Below are positions 1 through 4,900 of a stretch of 5,688 nt of DNA, one piece after another (positions within the stretch are counted from its first letter, which is position 1; each line of letters starts with the position of its first letter). The notes under the pieces are model-generated. The model ran no database searches. It was not told the origin of the DNA and saw only the letters and a list, made by a program, of their open reading frames with translations. The DNA lies in assembly GCA_021641225.1 (NCBI GenBank), contig JAJWXI010000113.1, positions 1 through 5,688 on the forward strand. The letters are read 5' to 3'. Origin of the DNA: Collinsella aerofaciens (lineage in GTDB: Bacteria > Actinomycetota > Coriobacteriia > Coriobacteriales > Coriobacteriaceae). The position numbers and the translations under genes are program-made.

Positions 1-1
1 T

Positions 2-109
2 CGCTGGGCTGCGATGGAGCAGATGGCGGCCGGTGCTCACGTGGATCTTGCCGAGCTTTCGACCCACGGCCTCAACGACCTGTGGGATGCCGCAAAGGCG
101 GAGGAGTAA
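2..109 (+). CDS. mazG: MazG-type nucleoside triphosphate pyrophosphohydrolase, C-terminal end only
   Basis: Only the last 35 codons and the TAA stop are in the window; the start lies upstream. The visible tail reads ...RWAAMEQMAAGAHVDLAELS, then a Leu-x-x-Leu-Trp-x-x-Ala-Lys ending. This resembles the C-terminus of MazG proteins, where an F/R-R-F-x-x-(M/V)-E segment is followed by an 'L-sx-eemd-LW-eeaK' helix. MazG hydrolyses (d)NTPs to monophosphates and pyrophosphate in the cytoplasm, cleaning the nucleotide pool. Its place directly upstream of eno fits the actinobacterial order mazG–(lpqU)–eno–divIC–ppx. A terminator follows five bases after the stop, so this gene ends its own transcript. 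The identification rests on a short tail plus gene order, so it is probable rather than certain. Confidence 0.7.
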   Translation, partial: RWAAMEQMAAGAHVDLAELSTHGLNDLWDAAKAEE

Positions 110-113
110 GGCT

Positions 114-159
114 GCGGGAACGACGGGCTGACACGCCTCATCGTTCCCGCTAAATTTTT
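114..159 (+). terminator. Rho-independent terminator after mazG
   Basis: A perfect 10-bp stem (GCGGGAACGA at 114–123 with TCGTTCCCGC at 141–150) encloses a 17-nt loop that holds a further GGC/GCC pairing. It is followed by TAAATTTTT. It lies just after the mazG stop and separates that gene from eno. Confidence 0.85.
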
Positions 160-180
160 CGAAAATCAAGTGTATCCCTC

Positions 181-228
181 GGCTAACTTAGGGCATAATG
201 CAAAAAGTGCGACATGGCTAACTTACGG
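181..228 (+). repeat. Direct repeat GGCTAACTTA in the eno leader, two copies 35 bp apart
   Basis: GGCTAACTTAGGG at 181–193 and GGCTAACTTACGG at 216–228 match at 12 of 13 positions. The copies bracket the best -10-like hexamer (CATAAT, 194–199). Two identical sites on either side of a start point suggest a pair of protein-binding sites. That role is inference; no known regulator is recognised. Confidence 0.5.
194..199 (+). promoter_or_regulatory. Possible -10 element for eno
   Basis: CATAAT matches the TATAAT consensus at five of six positions and lies between the mazG terminator and the eno ribosome binding site. No convincing -35 hexamer sits 16–18 bp upstream, so this could depend on an activator or be wrong. 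If correct, the eno message has a leader of roughly 95 nt. Confidence 0.35.
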
Positions 229-230
229 AG

Positions 231-247
231 GCGCACCGACGGTGCGC
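231..247 (+). promoter_or_regulatory. Hairpin in the eno 5' leader
   Basis: GCGCACC (231–237) and GGTGCGC (241–247) form a perfect 7-bp stem with a GAC loop. It ends about 40 nt before the ribosome binding site and has no T-run, so it is not a terminator. It may stabilise the 5' end of the eno message or be a binding site. Confidence 0.45.
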
Positions 248-299
248 GGTCAGCCGGTCGCCAAGCATTCAACCCGTTTCCAAGTGAGAGGGAGACAAC

Positions 300-1589
300 A
301 TGAGCGATATTTTGGACGTCTACGGTCGCGAGGTGCTCGACAGCCGCGGCAATCCCACCGTCGAGGTCGAGGTCGTGCTCGAGGACGGCAGCTTTGGCCG
401 CGCAATGGTGCCTTCGGGTGCTTCGACCGGCGCCTTTGAGGCCTGCGAGCTGCGCGATGGCGACAAGGGCCGCTATCTGGGCAAGGGCGTCTCTCAGGCC
501 GTCGAGCACATCAATAACGAGTGCGCTAACGCCGTCGTGGGCCTCGACGCCTTCGACCAGCGCGCCGTCGATGCCGTGCTGATTGCCGCGGACGGTACCC
601 CCAACAAGACCAAGCTCGGTGCCAACGCCATCCTGGGCGTGTCGCTGGCCGTTGCCCGCGCCGCTGCCGAGTCGGCGGGCCTGTCGCTGTACCAGTACCT
701 GGGCGGCGTCAACGCCCACCTGCTGCCCACGCCCATGATGAACATCCTCAACGGCGGCGTGCATGCCGACAATAACGTCGACTTCCAGGAGTTCATGATC
801 ATGCCGGTGGGCGCCCCGAGCTTTGCCGAGGGCCTGCGTTGGTGCGCCGAGGTCTACCACACCCTCAAGGGCGTGCTGCACGAGGCCGGCCTGGGCGGCG
901 GCGTGGGCGACGAGGGCGGCTTTGCGCCCAACCTCAAGACCAATGCCGAGCCGTTCGAGTACATTACCAAGGCCGTCGAGAAGGCTGGCTTTAAGCCCGG
1001 CGTCGACTTCATGTACGCCATGGACCCGGCCTCGACCGAGTTCTACAACGCCGAGACCGGCATGTACGAGCTCAAGGGCGAGGGCGTTGAGTACACGAGC
1101 GCCCAGATGGTCGATTACTGGGAGAAGCTCGTCGACACCTATCCCATCATCTCCATCGAGGACGGCATGGCCGAGGAGGACTGGGACGGTTGGGTTGAGC
1201 TCACCCAGCGCATTGGCAACAAGGTGCAGCTGGTGGGCGACGACCTGTTCGTCACTAACACCAAGCGCCTCAGGAAGGGCATCGAGCTGGGTGCCGCCAA
1301 CGCGATCCTGGTCAAGGTCAACCAGATCGGCACGCTTACCGAGTCGCTCGAGGCCATCGAGACCGCCAAGGAGGCCGGTTACGCCTGCATCGTGAGCCAC
1401 CGCTCCGGCGAGACCGAGGACTCCACGATCGCCGACCTGGTCGTGGGCGTCAACGCCGGCCAGATCAAGTCGGGCGCCCCGTGCCGCAGCGACCGTATCG
1501 CCAAGTACAACCAGCTCATCCGTATCGAGGACGAGCTCGAGGGCAGCGCGCGCTACGCCGGCAAGACCGCGTTCTACAACATTCGCTAA
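300..1589 (+). CDS. eno: Enolase (phosphopyruvate hydratase)
   Basis: Cytoplasmic glycolytic enzyme that interconverts 2-phosphoglycerate and phosphoenolpyruvate using Mg2+. The protein is 429 aa, the usual bacterial length, and is intact. All active-site residues are visible (numbers in this protein, equivalent to the yeast enzyme minus about 4–8): Glu164 in VDFQEFM, catalytic acid/base Glu205 in GDEGGFAPN, metal ligands Asp242 (AMDPAS), Glu287 (SIEDGM) and Asp314 (LVGDD), catalytic Lys339 (ILVKVNQIGT, the enolase signature), His367 in SHRSGETED, and Lys390 (QIKSGAP). The mobile loop SGASTGAFEA is at about 39–48. The ATG at 300 is supported by a GAGGGAG ribosome binding site at 288–294 and by the canonical N-terminus (DVYGREVLDSRGNPT). 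It is transcribed alone, between a terminator after mazG and a strong one at 1662–1693. Codon use is strongly GC-biased, as expected for a highly expressed gene here. Confidence 0.98.
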   Translation: MSDILDVYGREVLDSRGNPTVEVEVVLEDGSFGRAMVPSGASTGAFEACELRDGDKGRYLGKGVSQAVEHINNECANAVVGLDAFDQRAVDAVLIAADGTPNKTKLGANAILGVSLAVARAAAESAGLSLYQYLGGVNAHLLPTPMMNILNGGVHADNNVDFQEFMIMPVGAPSFAEGLRWCAEVYHTLKGVLHEAGLGGGVGDEGGFAPNLKTNAEPFEYITKAVEKAGFKPGVDFMYAMDPASTEFYNAETGMYELKGEGVEYTSAQMVDYWEKLVDTYPIISIEDGMAEEDWDGWVELTQRIGNKVQLVGDDLFVTNTKRLRKGIELGAANAILVKVNQIGTLTESLEAIETAKEAGYACIVSHRSGETEDSTIADLVVGVNAGQIKSGAPCRSDRIAKYNQLIRIEDELEGSARYAGKTAFYNIR

Positions 1590-1661
1590 ACGGGCGAATT
1601 TGGCGAGGGGGAGGCTGACTCGGTTCCGCCCCGCCTTGGCTGGACGCCGCAAAGCGCCATG

Positions 1662-1693
1662 GGCGCTGGGCCATATGGCTCAGCGCCTTTTTT
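1662..1693 (+). terminator. Strong rho-independent terminator after eno
   Basis: An 11-bp stem (1662–1672 with 1677–1687, one G·T wobble) closed by an ATAT loop is followed directly by TTTTTT. The upstream six bases AGCGCC (1653–1658) can instead pair with GGCGCT (1662–1667), which would break the terminator stem. Confidence 0.9.
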
Positions 1694-1732
1694 ATGTCGA
1701 GCAAAGGCTGGCGAAGGCGGTGCGGGCGCTCG

Positions 1733-1741
1733 TGCTATAAC
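1733..1741 (+). promoter_or_regulatory. Extended -10 promoter for the ftsB–ppx pair
   Basis: TGCTATAAC is an extended -10 (TGn plus TATAAC, five of six matches). It lies 40 bp after the eno terminator and about 44 bp before the ATG at 1785. The -35 region is poor, as is common with extended -10 promoters. Confidence 0.5.
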
Positions 1742-1784
1742 TAAAGGACTTAGCGCAAACAAACCTCAACCGCACAAGGCGCAC

Positions 1785-2546
1785 ATGGATCAGATTTACG
1801 ACAACAGGTACTATTCCGCCGGTTCGCGCGAGCCGTCGCCTCGCCGTGCGCGCACGGTGCAGCTCGGTGGGTCCGCCTACGCCGGCGTCGACCGCCCCGC
1901 GCAGCGCCCGACAAGTACCTCGCGCCCCAATGCCCAATCAAATACTTCGGCAGATGGACCGGTGCACTCGGCACGTTCGTCGCATGCGTCGCGCCCCTCG
2001 ACTCAGGCACACGACAAATCGAGCAGACCTTCGAGCCGTCTTTCGGGCTCGGACTTTATGCGCTACGCCAACGACAACGCGATGGTCAAGGCGATCTATG
2101 ACTTTACGCATGGCTCTCTGCGTCCGCTGTTTATCGGTATCGTGGTGGCGCTGGTGCTCGTGAGCCTGTATTTTCCCGTGCGCGATCTGTACGTGGCAAA
2201 GCGTTCGAGCGATATCTTGGCCAAGCAGGTCGAGATTCGCCAGCAATACAATGATGAACTGCAAAAAAGCGTCGACAAGCTGCTCTCGGAGGAGGGTATC
2301 AAGGACGCGGCGTCCGAGGACCTGGGCCTGGTGATGCCCGGCGAGAAGAAGATTGACGTGCTGGGCTTGGACGACGATTCGGACTCGTCGTCGAGCAAAA
2401 AGTCCTCAAACGCCAAGAAGGCCAGCGAAGTGGCCAAGGAAATCGAAGAAGTCGGCAAGGACGCGCCGTGGTACATCCAGGCGCTCGACATGCTGTTTGG
2501 GTTTAACGGCGTCGAGGGTCAGACGGTCGTGTCCAACGGCAAATAG
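1785..2546 (+). CDS. FtsB/DivIC-type septum formation initiator protein
   Basis: A 253-aa bitopic membrane protein of the divisome, by family expected to link FtsL and FtsQ-type partners at the septum. In order: a Ser/Arg/Pro-rich, probably disordered cytoplasmic N-tail (1–~100); one membrane segment at about 115–131 (LFIGIVVALVLVSLYF); a charged coiled coil (~137–170, AKQVEIRQQYNDELQKSVDKL); the family's C-terminal signature LGLVMPGE at 180–187, like 'ERLGLVKPGE' in FtsB/DivIC; an Asp/Ser/Lys-rich linker (196–212); and a final conserved-looking segment with PWYIQALDMLFGF (228–240). The frame is open further upstream to an ATG at 1659, but that start lies inside the eno terminator, so the ATG at 1785 was chosen; AAGG at 1776–1779 is a modest ribosome binding site. 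The gene following eno matches actinobacterial order (Rv1024 in M. tuberculosis). ppx follows 20 bp downstream, so the two are likely co-transcribed. Confidence 0.85.
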   Translation: MDQIYDNRYYSAGSREPSPRRARTVQLGGSAYAGVDRPAQRPTSTSRPNAQSNTSADGPVHSARSSHASRPSTQAHDKSSRPSSRLSGSDFMRYANDNAMVKAIYDFTHGSLRPLFIGIVVALVLVSLYFPVRDLYVAKRSSDILAKQVEIRQQYNDELQKSVDKLLSEEGIKDAASEDLGLVMPGEKKIDVLGLDDDSDSSSSKKSSNAKKASEVAKEIEEVGKDAPWYIQALDMLFGFNGVEGQTVVSNGK

Positions 2547-2566
2547 CGCCCGGAGGGGAGCCCGCA

Positions 2567-3571
2567 ATGACAAATTGCAAACGCTATAAGGTGGCCGCGA
2601 TCGACCTGGGAACGGTGTCGTCGCGACTGGTGTTGGCCCAGGTCGAGGGCGGAGCGATTGTGGAATCGTCCAAGCATACCGAGATTACCGACCTGGGCGA
2701 GGGCGTGGACGCGACGGGCCGCTTTTGCGAGGCGGCTGTCGAGCGTGTGCTCGCTGCGTGCCGCATGTTTGTGGACGAGGCCCGTGCCTTTGGGGCCGTG
2801 TGCGTCTGCACCACGTGCACGAGTGCCGCGCGCGATGCGTCCAATGCCGCGCTGCTGCTGGACGGCCTGCGCGATCTGGGGCTTGAGCCACAGGTGATTC
2901 CGGGCGAGGTCGAGGCGCGCCTGACATTTTTTGGCGTGGCGCACGACTTTGCCGGCGAGCGCATCATCGTCGCGGATTCGGGCGGCGGCTCCACGGAGCT
3001 CGCGACGGGCGTATACGCTCCGGAGCGCAGCGTCTTTGCGCTGGAGGGAACGCGCTCGCTGGACATCGGTTGCCGTCGCGTGACGGAGCGCTTTTTCTCC
3101 GCGTTGCCGCCCGCGGATGGCGAGCTTGCTGCCGCTGCCGCGTGGGCAGGCGAGCAGTTCGCCGCCTATTTTGAGGGCCTGCCTGTCGACTTTGAGCGCG
3201 CCGAACGCTTAGTCGCGGTGGGCGGCACGGTGACTACGCTGGTGGCTCTGGTCCACGAGCTGGAACCGTACGATTCGAGCTTTGTGCACCTACGCGAGCT
3301 GTCGCTGGAGCAGGTCTCGGCCGCTATCGAGCGCATGTCTGTGTTGGACGCGGAAGGCATCGCCGCGCTACCGGGTGTACAGCCCAAACGCGCGGGCGTG
3401 ATCTTGGCTGGTGCCGTGGTGATTCGCGAGCTTATGCGAGCCGGCGGCTACGACACGCTCACCGTAAGCGAGAACAGCCTGCTTGCCGGCATGGCTGCCA
3501 CCATCAACGAGACTCTCGACGGCGCGACCCCCACCATCGGCTGGACCCCCAGCCTCAGCGCCCTCCAATAA
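2567..3571 (+). CDS. Ppx/GppA-family exopolyphosphatase / (p)ppGpp phosphatase
   Basis: A 334-aa cytoplasmic phosphatase of the ASKHA fold, about the size of the short actinobacterial Ppx proteins (Rv1026, Rv0496), without the C-terminal HD-like domain of E. coli PPX. Family substrates are polyphosphate ends or pppGpp; which one applies here cannot be told from sequence. Motifs: first phosphate loop AAIDLGTVSSRL (10–21); TSAARDASNA (~85–94); catalytic Glu116 in GEVEARLTFFG; second phosphate loop DSGGGSTEL (137–145); SLDIGCRRVTERF; VGGTVTTL (218–225); and the closing RAGVILAGAVVIRELM helix. The first loop has Val17 where the family usually has Asn (DxG(S/T)NS). The start at 2567 is fixed by an excellent GGAGGGG site at 2552–2558. 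In M. tuberculosis a DUF501 gene sits between divIC and ppx; here it is absent. The stop codon TAA (3569–3571) overlaps the first base of a palindromic repeat. Confidence 0.9.
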   Translation: MTNCKRYKVAAIDLGTVSSRLVLAQVEGGAIVESSKHTEITDLGEGVDATGRFCEAAVERVLAACRMFVDEARAFGAVCVCTTCTSAARDASNAALLLDGLRDLGLEPQVIPGEVEARLTFFGVAHDFAGERIIVADSGGGSTELATGVYAPERSVFALEGTRSLDIGCRRVTERFFSALPPADGELAAAAAWAGEQFAAYFEGLPVDFERAERLVAVGGTVTTLVALVHELEPYDSSFVHLRELSLEQVSAAIERMSVLDAEGIAALPGVQPKRAGVILAGAVVIRELMRAGGYDTLTVSENSLLAGMAATINETLDGATPTIGWTPSLSALQ

Positions 3572-3637
3572 GTTGCGGTGAAATACGGACTAAAATCGCC
3601 CTTTCGGGCACCAAACAGTCCCTATTCCACCGCAACT
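3571..3637. repeat. Structured palindromic repeat, copy 1
   Basis: A left arm at 3571–3591 (starting AGTTGCGGTGAAATA) pairs with a right arm at 3617–3637 (ending TATTCCACCGCAACT): 19 of 21 positions pair. The 25-nt interior holds an apical GCCC–TTTC–GGGC hairpin. Arms share their outer 15 bases with copy 2 at 3786, but the inner six bases (CGGACT/AGTCCC) differ and still pair almost fully. There is no T-run, so a classical terminator role is unlikely. It resembles REP or MITE-type intergenic elements; the family name is unknown to me. Confidence 0.8.
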
Positions 3638-3640
3638 CAA

Positions 3641-3692
3641 CAGCCGGCACCTGGGGACGTTCCTTTCCTGCCGGCAGCTTGGGACAGTCCTT
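3641..3692. repeat. GGGAC/GTCC-type palindromic repeat, two degenerate units in a hairpin
   Basis: GCCGGCA (3643–3649) and TGCCGGC (3669–3675) form a 7-bp stem. Its loop carries CTGGGGACGTTCCTT (3651–3665), repeated in degenerate form as CTTGGGACAGTCCTT (3678–3692): 12 of 15 positions match at a 27-bp offset. Each unit has internal dyad symmetry (for example GGAC-A-GTCC). It resembles REP sequences mobilised by RAYT transposases in other bacteria; that link is an inference, and no transposase is present in this window. Confidence 0.5.
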
Positions 3693-3720
3693 GAGTCGAT
3701 ATAGGTTGGGCCGTCCAAGC

Positions 3721-3783
3721 GTTTCCCTCGGAAAAGTGGGAGTAAACCACGTTTTTCCATCGAAAAATGTGGGAGTTGGGCAT
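3721..3783. repeat. Degenerate tandem repeat (~31 bp unit) with hairpins
   Basis: Unit 1 (3721–3750) and unit 2 (3751–3783) both run GTTT–CC–TCG–GAAAA–GTGGGAGT. Unit 1 holds a TTTCC–CTC–GGAAA hairpin (3722–3734). Across the junction, CCACGTTTTTC (3747–3757) pairs with GAAAAATGTGG (3762–3772) over 11 positions, with one G·T wobble and a CATC loop. No gene is associated. Confidence 0.5.
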
Positions 3784-3785
3784 AT

Positions 3786-3854
3786 AAGTTGCGGTGAAAT
3801 AGTTCCTAAATGTGCTGGTAAACGGCCAAAACAGGAACTATTCCACCGCAACTT
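3786..3854. repeat. Structured palindromic repeat, copy 2
   Basis: A left arm at 3786–3807 pairs with a right arm at 3833–3854 at 21 of 22 positions. The outer arms equal those of copy 1, and the inner arms GTTCCT/AGGAAC are different but perfectly complementary. The interior is again exactly 25 nt, with an apical GCTG–GTAAA–CGGC stem at the same place as in copy 1. The only mismatch in copy 2 (A opposite C, eleven bases into the shared arm) is also one of the two in copy 1; read on the minus strand it becomes a G·U pair. It lies 216 bp from copy 1 in the same orientation. Confidence 0.8.
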
Positions 3855-3914
3855 CCCAAGGGATCGAGGTAGTCTTTTTGGCCCCGTTCCAAATTAGCTT
3901 TTTTGTGGCGGCGC

Positions 3915-4051
3915 GGGGCGGTGGGACGTCTGCGTATTTGCTGCGCAAATCCGCACCGGCTTCGGTCGCCTGCCGGCGCCCTCGCCGGCTCGCTGCGGAC
4001 GCTGCGCGTCCGCTTGACGCTCGCCCCCTCGCGGGTTCGAGTCCCACCGGC
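3915..4051. other. Tandem-hairpin cluster with tRNA-Leu-like inverted ends
   Basis: The left end GGGGCGGTGGGAC (3915–3927) is identical to the 3' end of tRNA-Leu at 4111–4123. The right end GGGTTCGAGTCCCACCG (4033–4049) is the same tRNA 3' region in the opposite orientation. The ends can pair: 3919–3927 with 4041–4049 is nine contiguous base pairs. Inside are four perfect hairpins: ATTTGC–TGC–GCAAAT (3936–3950), ACCG–GCTT–CGGT (3955–3966), GCCGGCG–CCCT–CGCCGGC (3972–3989) and GCGGACGC–TGC–GCGTCCGC (3995–4013). The 3' portion mimics a T-arm and acceptor end, but no matching 5' acceptor, D-arm or anticodon loop exists, so it is not a working tRNA. It could be a tRNA-derived repeat, a small mobile element or a structured RNA. 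Open frames across it look like accidents of GC-rich sequence. Confidence 0.5.
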
Positions 4052-4055
4052 ATTC

Positions 4056-4095
4056 AAAAGAAACGGGCCCACATCCCAAAGGAACACGGACCCGT
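4056..4095 (-). terminator. Terminator of tRNA-Leu
   Basis: On the minus strand ACGGGTCC (4095–4088) pairs with GGGCCCGT (4070–4063) over 8 bp with one wobble, followed by TTCTTTT. It begins 10 nt past the tRNA CCA end. Confidence 0.8.
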
Positions 4096-4105
4096 AAGTA
4101 TCATA

Positions 4106-4190
4106 TGGTAGGGGCGGTGGGACTCGAACCCACAATCCTTGCGGCGAGGGATTTTAAGTCCCCTGCGTATGCCAATTCCGCCACGCCCCC
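4106..4190 (-). tRNA. tRNA-Leu (anticodon TAA)
   Basis: An 85-nt class II tRNA read on the minus strand. It has acceptor GGGGGCG/CGCCCCT with the G1·U72 pair also found in E. coli tRNA-Leu(UAA), D-stem GCG/CGC with GG in the loop, anticodon stem GGGGA/TCCCT with loop CTTAAAA, and anticodon TAA (plus-strand TTA at 4154–4156). A short variable arm CC–GCAA–GG follows, then T-arm GTGGG–TTCGAGT–CCCAC, discriminator A and an encoded CCA (4108–4106). It decodes UUA, and UUG by wobble, both rare codons in this GC-rich genome. It lies 31 bp downstream of the membrane-protein gene on the same strand, with no clear terminator or promoter between, so it may be processed from a shared transcript. Confidence 0.96.
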
Positions 4191-4221
4191 GTGAGACTAG
4201 AAGTCTAGCACAAGCCGTCCG

Positions 4222-4845
4222 TTACGCGTTGACGGCCATCGAGTGTTGGCCCGACTTCTCGAGGAACTCTTGGAACTTGGCCTCGTCGCCCTTGTTTTGG
4301 TACTGCAGCGCCAGCAGATACTCCAGGCGGCAGCGCTTGACCGGGTCGTCGCCGGCCTCCTTGAGCATGCGCTCCAGCTCGGGAATGTCGTTGTGGCGCT
4401 TGAGGATCATCGTGTCGTACATCAGTTGGCATTCGTGTGCGACCGCCTCGGCCTGACCGCCCTCAAAGCCCTTGATCTCGTGCAAAAGTTCCTTAGACTT
4501 TTTGCGGTCCTCCTGGCCAACGTAGTAGTTAAAGGCCTTGATTACCAGGTCGACGCGCTGCATCTTGGGCAGGTTGAGTCCCAGCAGCAGGTCGAACATC
4601 TCGCTGGCGCGCTCGTGGTCCTCGCGCAGCAGATAGGAGTTCAGACGCAGGTAGTCGCGGTTGTAGCGCGGGTACAGCATGCTGGTGAGTTTGCCGTCGA
4701 GCAAACGATCGAACTCGTCCCACTGCTTGGCAGCCATAAGCTGCTGCAGACGCTTGAACGTGGTGCGTTTTTTGACGCTAAAGAACACCGACACGCCGAT
4801 GCAGATGATAACGACGGCGGTCCAGAGTGTGCGGGAATCGGGCAT
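4222..4845 (-). CDS. Single-pass membrane protein with TPR-like helical domain, function unknown
   Basis: A 207-aa protein I cannot assign to a named family. The N-terminus has one membrane segment at about residues 7–24 (LWTAVVIICIGVSVFFSV) followed by Lys-Lys-Arg, so the rest should be cytoplasmic. The remainder is mostly helical: paired helices with TPR-like spacing, such as MAAKQWDEFDRLLDG (~37–51), the segment around YLLREDHERASEMFDLLLGL, and a clear TPR-like close RCRLEYLLALQYQNKGDEAKF near the C-terminus. Such domains usually hold protein partners. The frame is open back to an ATG at 4956, but that lies upstream of the -10 at 4901–4906. The ATG at 4845–4843 has a good AAGGA site (4857–4853) seven bases ahead, so it was chosen. 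It is divergent from the PTS gene and upstream of tRNA-Leu. Confidence 0.8.
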   Translation of the reverse strand: MPDSRTLWTAVVIICIGVSVFFSVKKRTTFKRLQQLMAAKQWDEFDRLLDGKLTSMLYPRYNRDYLRLNSYLLREDHERASEMFDLLLGLNLPKMQRVDLVIKAFNYYVGQEDRKKSKELLHEIKGFEGGQAEAVAHECQLMYDTMILKRHNDIPELERMLKEAGDDPVKRCRLEYLLALQYQNKGDEAKFQEFLEKSGQHSMAVNA

Positions 4846-4860
4846 GTTAGGGTCCTTAGT

Positions 4861-4877
4861 CGCTCGTAGCGCGAGCG
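4861..4877 (-). promoter_or_regulatory. Leader hairpin just upstream of the ribosome binding site of the membrane protein gene
   Basis: CGCTCG (4861–4866) and CGAGCG (4872–4877) form a perfect 6-bp stem with a 5-nt loop. It ends only three bases before the AAGGA site on the minus strand. It could affect ribosome access or message stability. Confidence 0.4.
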
Positions 4878-4900
4878 GTATGACAACACGTACTAGATGT

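Noticed and set aside
183..1652. Long minus-strand open frame (489 codons) opposite enolase
   Set aside because: It is antisense to a perfectly conserved enolase, its protein is a Val/Leu/Ala/Asp-rich low-complexity shadow, and it has no recognisable domain.
1659..1784. Upstream ATG at 1659 as the ftsB start
   Set aside because: It lies within the eno terminator hairpin region with no ribosome binding site; the peptide gained is unlike the family. The ATG at 1785 follows a promoter-like sequence and a modest binding site.
3571..3854. CRISPR array
   Set aside because: There are only two copies, each a long palindrome with its own changed arms; there is no regular spacer pattern and no cas gene.
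3971..4054. A second, plus-strand tRNA ending in GGGTTCGAGTCCCACCGGCA
   Set aside because: The T-arm has a mismatch (C opposite A), no 5' strand pairs with the acceptor end over seven bases, there is no D-arm, and no hairpin has an anticodon-type loop. It is treated as a tRNA-like end of a repeat.
3806..4135. Several open frames on both strands across the hairpin cluster
   Set aside because: They run through palindromes, tRNA-like ends and the tRNA itself, and encode Arg/Ala/Pro-rich sequence with no domain. This is typical of spurious frames in GC-rich repeats.
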